The notes beneath the pieces are model-generated. The model was not told the origin of the DNA. It was given only the letters and a program-made list of their open reading frames with translations, and did not search any database. From Cucumis sativus (lineage: Eukaryota > Streptophyta > Magnoliopsida > Cucurbitales > Cucurbitaceae), in the NCBI RefSeq assembly GCF_000004075.3, contig NC_026660.2:2418001-2482000 (forward strand): 64,000 nt of DNA, given 5' to 3'. Positions 1 to 12,098 of this stretch are shown piece by piece (positions within the stretch are counted from its first letter, which is position 1; each line of letters opens with the position of its first letter). The position numbers and the translations under genes are program-made.

Positions 1-120
1 TATAGTTTAATCTTTGAGGAAGATTAAAATAGAAGAGAAAGTGAGAATAGGAATAGACGGAATTACCCCTATGTCCGAACGTTAAAACCATCGGCTCCGT
101 TTTTTATTTCTCTCAACCGG

Positions 121-126
121 TATAAA
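121..126 (+). promoter_or_regulatory. TATA box of the DUF1639 gene
   Basis: TATAAA lies about 255 bases before the ATG at 378. It is followed by a CT-rich leader (runs of CT around 207-228), typical of plant core promoters and 5' UTRs. Transcription would start near 150. This is inferred from motif and spacing only. Confidence 0.5.
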
Positions 127-332
127 CTTGGTGTTTTTATTTTCCGGCCATATTCTGTGAGAGCGGCCAAAGAAAGCAACGAAGGAAGAAAAACAGCCCT
201 CAACCACTCTCTCTTTCTCTCTCTCTACAAACCTCCGATACTTCTTTTTCTTCCTCTTAAAGTTTCCCTAAAAATCCCAGTTAATTCAGTCCTCTGGAAA
301 TCCGGCAATCGGTGGTTCTGAATCTCCGTTAA

Positions 333-356
333 ATGGTGTGTGCGAACGTCTCTTGA
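333..356 (+). other. Short upstream ORF (7 codons) in the DUF1639 leader
   Basis: An ATG at 333 opens a frame encoding MVCANVS that stops at TGA 354-356, 21 bases before the main ATG at 378. It lies inside the inferred 5' UTR. Such uORFs can lower translation of the main frame, but here an effect is only a possibility. Confidence 0.4.
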
Positions 357-377
357 AACGACGAGCGGAACTAGTCG

Positions 378-1456
378 ATGAGAATGCGGTCCAAGAGATC
401 GAAGCCTCTTCACAATTTCATGTTACCTTGTTTGAAGTGGGGGAGTCAGAAGCACTTGAGGTGCATGAAGGTGAATTCTAATGGCGTACAGGTCTCCGGC
501 GTCTATCGTCAATCTCACTCCTCGAGATCGGAGGAGTCTACCGAGAGTAGGAGTCGAGAATCAGGGTTGGAGATGCGGATGTTCTTGAAGGATTTGGAGA
601 TGAGACCGAAGGTTTCGAAATCGAGAATCAAGAAAACTGACGACGACGGGATCGAGGCGGTCCGTGAGAAGCTTATGTTTGATCTGAAAACGGCGGCCGA
701 TAAAATGAAAGAGGCGATTTTAAGTAAAGAGGCGGCGGTGGCTGGTGAAGAGGCGGATGGGAAGAAGAACGATTCTGCCGGAATGGAAGAGACGGCGGCG
801 GCTGTTGCGTTATCGATGGCGGAGGCCAGACCGTGGAATCTAAGGACGAGGAGAGCCGCTTGCAAGGCTCCTCCTAATGTTGACGGTGGCGGAAGTAAGA
901 ACTTGAAGATTGACGAGAAGAAATCGAATTACGAATCCACGTTGCGAAGCGACGGTGGTGCCAAGTCGCCAAGGCTGAAAATTGGGCCGGAGAAGAAGAA
1001 GAAGGTGAAATTGGTAGTGCCGCTATCGAAGAGAGAGATCGATGAGGATTTCATGGAAATGGTGGGACTCAGACCACCGAGGCGGCCCAAGAAGAGGACC
1101 AGAATCGTTCAAAAGCAATTAGATGTAAGTTCGTTCAAATTCCCCTTATTCCTAGTCAAGTTTCGAACTCCAATCTGCTTCTAGATTTCTTTTTTTCTTA
1201 GAAATTTGAGAATCAACGATTAATCTGTACTATTGTACAGACGCTTTTTCCTGGGTTATGGCTATCGGAGATCACGGCTGACTTGTATAAGGTCTCTGAA
1301 TTACCTGAAAACGGCAAGGTAGGGGTTTCGCTCTGTTGATAAAGATCCTTTTTCTAATGTTTAATTAGTTGATTGAGGTATCAAATTCTTGTGGATTCTG
1401 ATATTGTAGATTATTGTTCTTCAATTTCTGTTGTTCCACAGGTAACGAAGTCTTAA
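378..1456 (+). CDS. DUF1639 family protein, three exons
   Basis: Exon 1 runs 378-1124 (249 codons, phase 0, donor GTAAGT). Exon 2 runs 1241-1318 after acceptor TACAG and encodes TLFPGLWLSEITADLYKV and onwards to PENGK. Exon 3 is probably 1442-1456 (VTKS then TAA) after CACAG, giving about 279 residues. If the last intron is retained, the frame ends at TGA 1337-1339 (VGVSLC). The C-terminal block RPKKRTRIVQKQLD plus LFPGLWLSEIT is the DUF1639 signature of plant proteins of unknown function. The rest is basic, charged and low in hydrophobic segments, with KKKKVK near residue 210, so a nuclear location is plausible but unproven. No signal peptide or membrane segment is visible. The leader carries a TATA box, a CT-rich stretch and a short uORF. 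The family call is firm and the terminal exon is the weak point. Confidence 0.85.
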
Positions 1457-4400
1457 AGTTTTACTTCTTTGTGAAGATTCAAACACTATTTTCTCATTCA
1501 TGTGCTGACTCCCGAATTATTCATGCGGTTGATTGGTGACCATGCTCTGTGCCTTGGGAGTTTGGTATCAACCACTGTTGAATCTCACCCAATAGCTTGG
1601 CGGTGTACGGTCTTCCTATACTTTCAAATGCTAATTTTTGTTCATAAATTAATTTGATTTCACTTTTGCTAGTCGTCGGAATAATTCACAAAGATTAGGA
1701 TTGGTGGAATTTGGAATTGGATAAAAGGACATTTTCTTCAATGATCTTGAGTGATATATGGTGTCTTGTGAAAAACCCTGGTCAAGAAATGTCATGATGT
1801 GAGAATATCAGATAGGTGTTGAATATTGATGCACATTCATGTAGTTACTTACAGAATAGATTGTGATTCAATCAATTTCTATTAGAAATATCACAAATGT
1901 TGAGTTAACCGATCATTTCTTGTCTTCATTGAACTCTTTGTTTCAGTTGAATGCCTTCTTTAAGCTCTAGGAAATAGTTTTCTTGCACAACCGTAGTTTG
2001 AAGATGCAGTATGTTATGTTGTTCCATTACATTGAGAATATCTGAAATAGAGCTTAAACTTCAACTTTGTTTCAGATTAATGGTTTTCTATTTCTTCAAT
2101 CTCACCTCTATCTTCTTAAAACTTGTGAGGAGCTAGTGAGATTTCCTTGACGAGTCAGCCCCACCGGAGAGTGAGTCCACCTCCACAGATAAATTAAACT
2201 TTCTCCAAGTTGGTTTAACCATGAAACCAACCAATCCAACCCTCATGCTGGATTTACCTTGTCTTGTACATCAGTGAACTCAAAAAAGTTGTAGGGAAGA
2301 ATCCTCAGAGCAAAACTTCATCGATAGTAGTTAGTCGAAGTGATGCAGTAGTGTAGCAACTCCCCTTTCGGATAACATTAACGAAGACCCCTCCGATCCT
2401 CGGTTGTGGTGTGGTGCATCTTCTTCTGCTGTTTCTAGCATACACCAATAATGTACATCTGTTGTTCTCCATCCTGTTTGCTGTGATCAAATGACTCTAA
2501 AAGCAACCCAAAAATGTTTCTAAAAGCAATCCAAAATTGACTTTGAAAGCAATCCATACATTAGGATAGATAGAGCAATGAGCAATGAGCAATGTTCACT
2601 TCAATTTGGGTTTCTACTTCAACATATTCTTAACCCTGAAAGTCTTCTTTTGACTATGTCTTGTGGTTTTCTTTTACTTAGAAAGGGCTAAGGAGGAAAC
2701 TTCTGAGACTTCGTCGCCGGCTAATCTGATCTCTTTTAGTTTTTCTTTTTCCTTTTCGTTAGGCAAAATAAAAAAAGATGAGAGAGATAAAATGAGGTAT
2801 AATATGTTGGAATTGTGAATGGAATGATTTGATGGTTGACCATTTTTAAAAGTTGTGAATACGAGAAGAAGAAGAGATGTACTCTATTTATAGCCATTAC
2901 AAACTAATCTAAATTATAATCTTAATTAATAAAAGAAACTAATCATAATTCTAGTATATTAAGAATTAGATCATAATACGCCGTTACGTCATTCTATCCT
3001 TTTTAAAAAAACATGACGGAAAAATAAATAAAAAAAGGAAGCCACTTGAACAGAAGCATCTTGTAAAATTATATTCAATTTTCATGATTAAGCCAATAAA
3101 TCTAAGGACTAATTTGTTGGCACAAACTCCAATTTAAATTTTGGAAAGAATTTCAGAGTCGATTCCAGCCGAGATTGATAAAAAAACAAAATTATGACCG
3201 ATAAAAATAAAATTATGAGTTCTTGGAAATGTTTTGAATGCACACTTTCAGTTATCTCTCCTAATAAATGTTGGATTTTCTTGATTTTTTGATTTCTTTA
3301 AAAGCTTTATAGTTGATGTACAAATTAGGTGTCCTTAAATAACCTTCTTCTTCATAATTGTTGTACGATCGATTCTTGAATTTTCTTGCATATTTCTCTG
3401 TCTTTCTTGTTTGTTCTCTATAATAATTTGTCCCAAAGTGTAGTAATTCTTCTAAATAATTTCATTCTTGCAAAATCTTTGGGTTTTATTTTATTTTATT
3501 TAAAAAAAATTTAGGGGTACCATTTTTTTTTCGTGTTGTTTCACGAATACAACTCACAAAACTCAAATACCAAAATTGATGTATACCAAATGAGATAATT
3601 TTATTGATGTTTAAAATTCATACTCTGTTTATAACAAAAACAAACTAATCTTAATTCTAATTAATAAAAGTAACTAATCTTATTGTTAATTAACAAAAGA
3701 AACTAATCTTATTGTTAATTAGCCAAAGAAACTAATCATAGTCTGAATTTGACCGTAATACTTTTATTTCTAATGCATAGTTTAATATCTCAAATGGGCC
3801 TCTAAAACTTGAGCATAGTCTGCATAGGATAAAAATAAATAAGGTAACACCTAAGATTAAAAATTCTTATGTAGGGGAAGTACAAGCAAGTTTCTATTTT
3901 AAATATTTTACCCTGTTTCTCTTCCTAACAATAATAATTAATCAAATATAAAACATATTTCCACCAATTTTTTTCTGTCCTTTATCCTCATGGATGGGTT
4001 ATGTTTACTTCTTATAGTTTGGGTTTAGGTTTAGGTTTCATCCCTATATTTTTTATAAAATAAATTTTTAAAAAGATATTTGTTTTAATAGTTTGTGGAT
4101 AGACTTTGGTTGGCATTGTTTTAAATTTTTAGTTTTAAATGTAATTTAACTGTAAATTCTTTAAAAAAAAGTAAAACCAAGTTGTTATAGTTTTTTTATT
4201 TATTTTAATTATAGTAGGAGTGGAATTCAAACCTCTAATCTTATAAATGTTCCATCTTGAAATTGACGGATTTAATAAATCATCATCATATCTCATAGTG
4301 TTACAGGAAGAATGTAATAAAGTGAAATTGAGACTCTACAACTTTTCTCTTTTTCTCCATTTGAAACTAATTTAAGTTGATGACATGAGGAATTCCCCAG

Positions 4401-4536
4401 AAAGTTTTTTGGAAAGTAAAGGTGGTCTTGGAAAGGGTTAATAGTAAAGCTAATGAAGCTATCAATCAAGTGGGGTTATAAATAAGATAAAAGAAGAAAA
4501 AGAAGAGCAAAATTTTGGTGGCTTTTTCTAAAATAC
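1457..4536. other. Intergenic, no gene seen; weak LTR-like remnants
   Basis: No ORF here has protein-like composition. Two segments, near 2880-3000 and 3590-3770, share the phrase AAACTAATC...TTAATTAA and each follows a TATTTATAG or TGTTTATAAC motif. They look like two decayed copies of one LTR-type repeat. The remainder is AT-rich and unremarkable. Confidence 0.4.
3661..3745. repeat. 29-bp tandem repeat, three units
   Basis: Units begin at 3661, 3690 and 3719 and read roughly TTAACAAAAGAAACTAATC then TTATTGTTAA. The period is 29 bp in both steps. The array sits inside the LTR-like remnant. Confidence 0.7.
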
Positions 4537-5280
4537 ATGATTTGTTTGAAATTGGTAAAAAGATGGGAAGAAAAAGTTGCTCAAACTTTTCTATCATGTT
4601 TTGCTCCATTCTACAATGATTTTATTGAATTAAATGATGTTTTGAAATATTTTTTATATTTTAAAATATTTTTGAAACTGTTGGTATTTAAGATAATTTT
4701 TCTTTTTATTAGACAATATCTTACCTTTTTTTAATTTATAAGTAAAATTGATTTTTCAATCCATTCAAGAACTAAAAATTATTAAAAATTTAAAGTGCAT
4801 AAACTAAATTATTCTTTACCAAAAGTGTTCTTTCATTTTATTTTTCAATATTTGTTTCAAATATATGTTCACTTCAAGAAAATAAATCAAGAAACAAATA
4901 AGAACCAAAAAGTTATTTTAAAAAATGAAACATGTCAAAACATTAAATATTTCACCAATTTGGAAGGAAATTTGAAAACAAGAAATTTAATGAAAATTAA
5001 GTTGAATTTTATGTTTTCGAAGATGCTTTTGGAAGCAAATTCAAAAACTAGATTATAACTTAAACTATATTAAATGTGTAGACACTATAACTATAACCAT
5101 AAACCATAATATTAGTTGTAGTTATGTACAAAATACTAAGTTGAACATGCCTTATATGAAAATTTTGTACAATTATTGTTTTGTAATATTTTTAGGACAT
5201 TATACAATACATATTTTATTTTTTTTAAAAGATGAATTAAAGTTATAACATCACATACTATATTTCTAGGAGTTTTTACG
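4537..5280. other. AT-rich intergenic DNA with chance ORFs
   Basis: Two open frames (4537-4734 and 4795-5058) are rich in F, K, I, N and L, as expected from AT-rich noncoding DNA. They have no recognisable domain, no promoter context and no intron signals. I see no gene. Confidence 0.5.
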
Positions 5281-5289
5281 GCGTTTTTT

Positions 5290-5415
5290 CAAAATTAGAA
5301 AAAAATGATAAACTATTTACACTCCATAGAACAAAACCACTAAAAGATAAAATTAATTACACTTGATTTTTTTATAAAGTGTAAATATTTTGCCAAATGT
5401 TCTATTTTTTTTTTA
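5290..5415. repeat. Short foldback (MITE-like) element
   Basis: The left arm (ATGATAAACTATTTACACTC and then CATAGAACAAAA) pairs imperfectly with the right arm (TAAAGTGTAAATATTTTGCC and then AAATGTTCTATTT) in inverse orientation. The wording overlaps the termini of the larger TIR family at 5505, so it may be an internally deleted relative. Confidence 0.45.
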
Positions 5416-5504
5416 CTATTTTCCTGTTTTTTAATCTTTATTTAATATAATTCAACATTTTAAAATTTAAAATCCAAAATTTGGTTACAAAAAAACATAT
5501 AAAA

Positions 5505-6199
5505 ATTGTTTTTTTTAAAAAAATATAACAAATCGGCAAAATATTTACAGTATATAGAACAATTTTGAAAATGGATAAAACTCACAGACCCATAATGGAA
5601 AATATAAAAAATGCTCGAGTCAACACGTGATTAATCGATCACATGCGTGCGTGTAATTATTTTTTTAAACGACTATGATGCGCGATCATTTAGTTCTTTT
5701 TAACGATGAAAAAGCTGCTTCAAATCTTGTTGACCACGCTAAATGACCATGTTGACTCTGGTAGGCTATCGTTTAGATCATATACACACAATTGTGTAGT
5801 TCTTTTGAAACGATGAAAAAAGGGATTCAAATCTAAACGATCATGTTGACAATGCTAAAAGATCGTGATAACTAGGTAAGCGATTGTTTAGATTATATCT
5901 AAGTGATATTTAAACGATCTTGATATTCTGGAAGAGTAGAGGTAAGAAAGAAAGAGAAGATGAAGAGAGAAAGAAAAAGAATGAATAAACATATAAGAAA
6001 GAAAATCTAGATGAGGAGTTAAGAAACCTGGAAGAGAAGATGAACAAATCGTAAATAAGGAAAATAAAGAGAAGTGGCGAATCGTTTGGGGTCTGGAATT
6101 TATGAAAATATTTTAACGACTTTATGGTCTTTAATTTGTTTTTGTTACACCGACCATAAATATTTTAGTCTTTTGTTACATTTATGAAAATTAACTGTT
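5505..6199. mobile_element. Non-autonomous TIR element, copy A
   Basis: The element begins AAAATATAACAAATCGGCA and ends with the inverse wording TAAATATTTTAGTCTTTTGT followed by TACATTTATG, so the ends form imperfect terminal inverted repeats. The interior has no coding frame but repeats a core TAAACGATC / GATCGTTTAG. The same end and core wording recurs at 16704, 26196, 58735 (reversed), 59140 and 63565 (reversed). Superfamily is unproven; a Mutator-like or MITE origin fits the imperfect TIRs. Confidence 0.65.
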
Positions 6200-6701
6200 T
6201 CAAAATTTGGAATTAAAAAATGTGAAAATAGGTTTTAGTAAATATAAATCAAACATATATAATATATATATTACTAATATAGTAAATATGAAAACATAAA
6301 AGACTGCCAATCAAATAAGTCCGAAATGATCAAACCTTCCTAAATATGTTTGATTTATATTTACTAAAAAATATAAGAAAGAAAATATATGTATATGTAA
6401 ATCAAATAATGTAAGATCTAAGTTTTGTTGAACTTTAAATTTTCTTCTTAAAGAAAATCCAGTTAAAATAAGATGAATTTTAATGTAATGGTTAATGTGT
6501 AAAAGTAGAATAGATTGTGACATCAATCTCAAGATTTTCTATAATATTTTAAAATCTATGTAAATTAGATATTTAAGTCTCTGTAACTACGTTAAACTAA
6601 CATAACTCAACTTGCATATAAATGTGTTAGGTACTGGATCATCATACTCTTATTACACACATAAAAAAGAACTATCATCCTCATCACCAAGCACATGCCA
6701 A

Positions 6702-7470
6702 CACTACAAGAAAAATAGTCTACGACGAAAATTGTTTTCTGTTGTAAAAAAATCCGTGACAATTATTTATAGTAGTAGAATCGTCTGATATGGAGAGACC
6801 ATCGATAATAGTTTTAAAAAACGATCACAATAAATATTTTCATAACAGAAAATAAATGTCATTATTTAATATTTTATGACAACAAAAATCTGTAATTATT
6901 TAATTATTTATGACAACAAATAACTATCATTATTCAATTTTTTATGACAACAAATAACTCTAATTCTTTGCAAATTGATGACAGTTACAAAATGTCAAGA
7001 ATTCGTATGATATTACATTTTTTCTGTCAAGGATATTTCAGTCGTGATAGTTTTTATAAAATCAAATGTCATTGTTTCGATGTTGACGACAGTTACAAAA
7101 TGTTACAAATTCGTATAATATGACATTTTTTTTCTGTCAAATACATTCCAATCGCGACAACTTTTATAAAATCAAATGACATTGTTTCGATATTGATGAA
7201 AGTTACAAAATGTCAAGAAATCGTATATTATGATATTTGTTTTCAGTAAAAGATATTTCAATCGTGACAATTTTTATAAAATCAAATGTAATTGTTTTGA
7301 TATTAGCAATAGTTACAAAATGTCACAAAATCGTATATTACGATATTTTTTTCCTATTAAGGATATGCCAATCGTGACACAATTTTTTAAAAAATTAAAT
7401 GTCAATGTTGCAATATTGACGAGAGTTAAAAAATATCACAAATTTAACATTTTTTTCTGTTGTATATTCC
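6702..7470 (+). mobile_element. CACTA (En/Spm) transposon left terminus
   Basis: The segment opens with CACTACAAGAAAAA, the conserved terminus of plant CACTA transposons, followed by subterminal GACA/TGTC repeats. From 6975 it contains a tandem array of about 110-bp units. No matching right end (TTTTTCTTGTAGTG) was found downstream, so the element is truncated or disrupted. Confidence 0.75.
6975..7470. repeat. About 110-bp subterminal tandem array, 4.5 units
   Basis: Units start at 6975, 7083, 7193, 7303 and 7416. Each opens TTGAYGACAGTTACAAAATG, continues with a TCGTATATTATGA-like stretch, then ends AATCGTGACAATTTTTATAA and an ATGTCATTGTTTCGAT-like tail. Periods are 108-113 bp. The fifth unit is partial. 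The ORF at 7230-7757 runs across these repeats and is not a gene. Confidence 0.8.
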
Positions 7471-7499
7471 TCAATTACTACATTTTTTTTTGCAAGAAA

Positions 7500-9230
7500 A
7501 TACATTTCCGATTCTTCTTGCTGCTTTGCCACTACACTAACCAGTTCAATCACAAAGTTGTTCTAATACATCACACCCATATGAAAACAAAAAGTAAGCA
7601 CTTTAATATTCATACACTAGGATTGACTAATAACCACTTTTTGGTAAATGATAGTTTATATACAAAAAGAATAGCAACGACATCTTTAGCTACCAATAAG
7701 CCTAAAATAAGTACATTGGAATCAAAATTTTGCTACCAACCATACAAAAAGTCTTAAATCTATCAATTGCTCCAAGTTGGCTTCACTGCTCTAATGGATT
7801 CTTCCAAACCTAGTAAGAAAACAAAATCTCATTTTAGAGTATGACTAAATAATATTTCCAAAGAAAACCAATCCACATGTATACAAAAGCAGAAAGTTCG
7901 TACACCAAAATCAATTCACCTAGTCATCTCACAAAGGAACATCCTACAAAACTTCCTACCAAACAATCCACAACTAAGTGATACTAATCTCTCACATGCC
8001 ATAATGGATTTAAAATACTTCAATCAAGTTTGAAACAATTTACAAGTAAATCAAAAACAAAAAGTATACACTCAATTTCAGCCCTGATCCCCTCCCCCAT
8101 GTAAATTGTCCAATCGACAAAAAGGAAATGAACAAAGAAAACTAAAAATGAAGGAAACATAAACTACAATATGCAATCTCATTTATCAAATTTTAACAGA
8201 GGGAACATAAACTACTCCTAGCAGGTCAATATAAACTATATGACTTCACTAATGTTCTTAACATGAAGGGAAAAGATCAAGAAAGAAAATGATGGAATGA
8301 TTATCTAGTTTGTGCAACCAATCAAAACAAGAAAGAATCTGATTGATCTTCTTAATATGAGGAGGAATGATGAAAATAGAAAATACAAAGATGATTATCT
8401 AGTTCTATAGACTAATCAAAACTAGAAAAGGACATTTCTTCAAGCAAAAAATAACCACATATTTGACTCAATATCTTCAAAGCCATCAATGCAATTACAT
8501 ATGTGCAGTATTCTACTGAAGCAAGAATGGTAAAAAGTACAAAAATGAATAATAGCAAACAAATATATCAGTATTGAGCTAAACAAACATATTTGTATCA
8601 GAAAAACAAAGCAACAAATCCCCCCGCCCTTGTTTACCCCACCCTCCAGCCTCTCCTAACAATTAAAAGCATACTCTTAACAAATAACTTAATTTGCAAA
8701 CTCACCATAAAACATGAACTTATTCAAATTTACAGAAAAGGAAAAATGAAAAGGACAAGTCATTAACCATTCTAAAACAAAAGTATTGCCACAAATATAT
8801 CCATCTTCAAGTGTCAATATAAAAAGGGAGAGGGAATGAAGAGAACAACGTCAATATTATTATAATTATGTTATGCTCTCCAACGTTAACAAAAGTAAAT
8901 AAATTTTTAACGCATGCATGTCCTGAAATTCCTCTCTTAAAAGAGGCACAATTCTTCATGAACATCATACATCAGAGTAAAAAACTATCTATATTGAAAA
9001 AGCTTGTACTATCACAATAAAAACAACTAAAGATGCACGATTCTTCATGAACATCATATATCAGAGTAAAAAACTATCTATATTGAAAAAGCTTGTACTA
9101 TCACAATAAAAACAACTAATCCCTCCGCCCTTGATTCTCCCACCCTTCCGCCCTTAAAATTTAACCTATTGCTCAATGAAAATTTAAAATAAGGGAATAT
9201 AAATGAAAACCTATACGTTCACATGTTTTC
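7500..9230. other. Transposon-interior or intergenic DNA, no gene seen
   Basis: The stretch is A-rich on the + strand with no convincing exons on either strand. It lies between a CACTA left end and exon-like remnants on the minus strand at 10.65-12.0 kb. In CACTA elements this would be the region downstream of ORF2, so it may be element interior. Confidence 0.35.
8946..9119. repeat. 89-bp direct tandem duplication
   Basis: GCACAATTCTTCATGAACAT (8946) recurs as GCACGATTCTTCATGAACAT (9035). The rest of the unit, through ACTATCACAATAAAAACAAC, is nearly identical. There are two units at an 89-bp period. Confidence 0.85.
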
Positions 9231-9458
9231 AATAAACTTTACCGACCGCTCAATAAAGTAATTGCAAACAAAAAGTGATTTTAAGAGAGGTATTTAAACT
9301 ATTTTGGTTTAAATTATATCACTTTGGTTTCTATACTTTAGAATTTATTTAAATTTTAGTCTATATAATTTTAATTTTTAAATTTTAGTTTGTACTCTTG
9401 AGGCTAGGATTATCGATGCGGTTGTTAAGACAAAGAAACCTACCAACGAGATTTATTT

Positions 9459-9553
9459 ATTATACTGAACTTGCAACTATGAACTACAAAGACATAGTAT
9501 AATTTATGTATTATACTTTACTTGCAACTATGAACTACAGAGACATAGTATAG
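9459..9553. repeat. 51-bp direct tandem duplication
   Basis: ATTATACT...CTTGCAACTATGAACTAC...GACATAGTATA occurs at 9459 and again at 9510, so the period is 51 bp. Confidence 0.8.
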
Positions 9554-9972
9554 CGTTAAATTTGGGTCGAACCCAAGGGAATCAAGTTAAAGATGCTTTG
9601 GTCAAGAATCAAGAACTCTACTGATGAGAAGGGAGTTTTTTGCACCTAAAATTGCAAGAAAAGAAAATGTGCATGTAAGTTGTGAAATTGTTTTTGGGTT
9701 TTTGAAAGATATTAGAACAGGCAACAAAAAAAAAAAAAGATAAGTGTTTTTCTCTCAATGGAAATAGGAAATTCAGGCAACTTTCTATCATAGAATGAAA
9801 TCAAGAAAAGGGGAACAATTGCAAACTACAACTAATTAGACAATTTGTTGAGATGTGGTTTGGCTAAATATTTAACGAAGAGCATGTGTGGAAAATATAA
9901 ATGAACAATGGTTCAGCTCAAGTAACAGAACAAATACACACAAATCTTCCTTGAAATGCACAAGTTTTCTTA

Positions 9973-10331
9973 CACTACTAGAAAACTGAAATTTTATGAC
10001 ATTTAATAACGATGACACAACAATATTTATGACATTTATAATTTTACATCGTTAAAGCCCATGTAATGATATGGTCTTTAATCACACATTGAAAAAGATG
10101 TCACTAAATGTGCTTATATGACATTTGATTTAATGTGGATAATGAAATCATCTTGACATTTAGCAAATGTCACCGTTAACTAAACTTTGACACAAAGTGA
10201 TTGTCATTGTTGAGGCCTAAATTGGTTTGTGTTTGTATAATGTTTTTCTAATTGACGACATTTTTATAGTGTGTTTGACGAACATTTAGTAACAACTAAT
10301 TATGTGTTCATCATACACTTTCTCATAGTAG
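9973..10331 (+). mobile_element. CACTA-like non-autonomous element or end
   Basis: It starts CACTACTAGAAAACTG and carries many TGACATTT/AAATGTCA subterminal motifs. A possible right end, TTTCTCATAGTAG, lies at about 10320. The two ends match only partly and I found no clean 3-bp target duplication, so the right boundary is tentative. Confidence 0.5.
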
Positions 10332-10649
10332 TTTTGTTGTGTTATATATAATAAAACCTACTTAAGGTTCATTACATTTCAGATCACAATAGGGTTTATT
10401 TAGTCACATGTCATTACTTAAATCTAAGCTTTTGTCCTATCAATAACAAAATCTTTTACCCTTTCATTTCTCATACAGTTTAAAGAATGAAGTAATCATA
10501 TATGTGTAAATTGCTCTATATATATATAATGATCATTAAGAGTTAAATTACATTGAGTAAGCAATATTTGACATAGGTTTTACAAGAATTCGTTGCATAA
10601 ATCATTACTATGAAATACATGCAAGATATAATTATTAAAACAATTGTGA

Positions 10650-12003
10650 AAAAAACATAACTATTGCTCCCATACCTTCTATCCTCCAAGAATTCTTCTA
10701 AAACCTGTCAGAATGCAGAAAATCAATGCCAAGTACATACCAACTCATGCCAATATTGACGAGTGTAGCAATGTAAGTTTTTATGTATCCATAGTAATTC
10801 ATTCTTGATACGACTAAAACTTGCACAAAACATGAAGGCCACAACTAAGGACCCCTTTCACAATACAAGAAACACACTCGTCAAGCATTTCTAAAGTAGA
10901 ATAATACAAAAGTGAAACACATACCTATTGGTCCACCACTAAATCAGTTCCATCACAACAAAAAAATGGTTACTTTCAAATATTATTACTACACTAAATT
11001 GTTGTGAGTATTTTGATTAGTCCTTAATACTTATAGTTGGAAGTGTGAATTTAATATACTTTCCTTTAAATTGATATCTTACAACTTTGGCTTTTCTAGC
11101 AACTCCAAATAAAGTCAGTAGGTGCACCCATATGTGTCATTATAGCTAAATTGCAACGAATACATACTATATCTAACTTTAACGACAATAAATAAAGTTA
11201 TCAACCAGACAAGCTACTCAACTAACGTAGGACTACCATAACTTCATAATAGTCATAACACTTCAAGGAATAATCTCAAAAGGATCACTAACCCTTTAAA
11301 ATGATCTTGAATATCAATAGTTGGTTGTGGCATCTCCACTCCATTGGGTTCACACACGACCTAGCAAAAGAACAAAAATTTGTTTTAGAGTTTAATCCAA
11401 TACATCACTAAAAGGAGTTTAAATAGTTCATACCACATCACTAAAATGGAGTTTAAAGTTAGTTCATGAAAACACGTACAACTTTAGTAGCAAAAATTGA
11501 AACTTTTAACTTTTCCCTCAACTTTGGAAAATAAGCAAGAAAAAATAGTAAAAAAAATAGTGATGTAAGAGAACACATACCTTGAGGTTCTTCAAGCCCT
11601 AACAAAGAAAAAAAAGAATAAAAAGATGTATAATCAATTAACAAGAAAGATTGTTTTCCGATTTGAACCGAGCTCACTATGTCTTTCACGCTATTCCAAT
11701 GAAAACTATGAAAAAAAGTTTCTAAAAAGGGTCAACATGCCACTTGCAATCTTGAAACAAACTAAGAGTGCCTATAAAGTGACACTTTCAATCTTAGGAC
11801 AAATCAACAAAAATGATGTAAGAAAACATACCTTAAGATTTTTCCATCATTCCAACTACCATTTTTATCTTTTGGGGAGCTTTCCTTGCGTGATGTTTAG
11901 GTTCATCGCCTAGGGTTGTTAGCTGCTTGGCACGATCCATCGCCTTGTCTTTACACGAGATGTCTCGTGCGAATTGCTCTTTTTTGCTTTTGTCCCACTT
12001 GTC
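10650..12003 (-). pseudogene. Chain of exon-like remnants, probable CACTA ORF
   Basis: On the minus strand several short open segments are bounded by good AG and GTATG/GTTAG signals. One near 12003-11833 follows ATGCAG and encodes a basic helix-prone stretch (DKWDKSKKEQFARDISCKDK and onwards). Others are GLEEPQG near 11600, a segment with EPNGVEMPQPTIDIQDHFKG near 11355-11295, and VLEEFLEDRR near 10700. The large segment has an in-frame TAA just before its donor. The layout, minus-strand exons reading toward a CACTA left end at 6702, copies that of the clearer element at 20.36-24.1 kb. I infer a decayed transposon gene and assign no function. Confidence 0.35.
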
Positions 12004-12098
12004 CTGCATTTAGACATGGTAAACGCGTAAAACAATAACTACATTTATGTGAGCCTTATTTCTAAGTATTTATACTTTTACAACATAAGTTATGTGTT

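Noticed and set aside
515..865. Antisense open frame of 116 codons
   Set aside because: It lies wholly opposite exon 1 of the DUF1639 gene and has no domain.
7230..7757. Open frame of 175 codons
   Set aside because: It runs through the 110-bp transposon repeats and AT-rich DNA; composition is F, K, N and Y rich with no domain.
8946..9119. CRISPR-like or satellite array
   Set aside because: Only two direct units without spacers; it is a simple tandem duplication in plant DNA.
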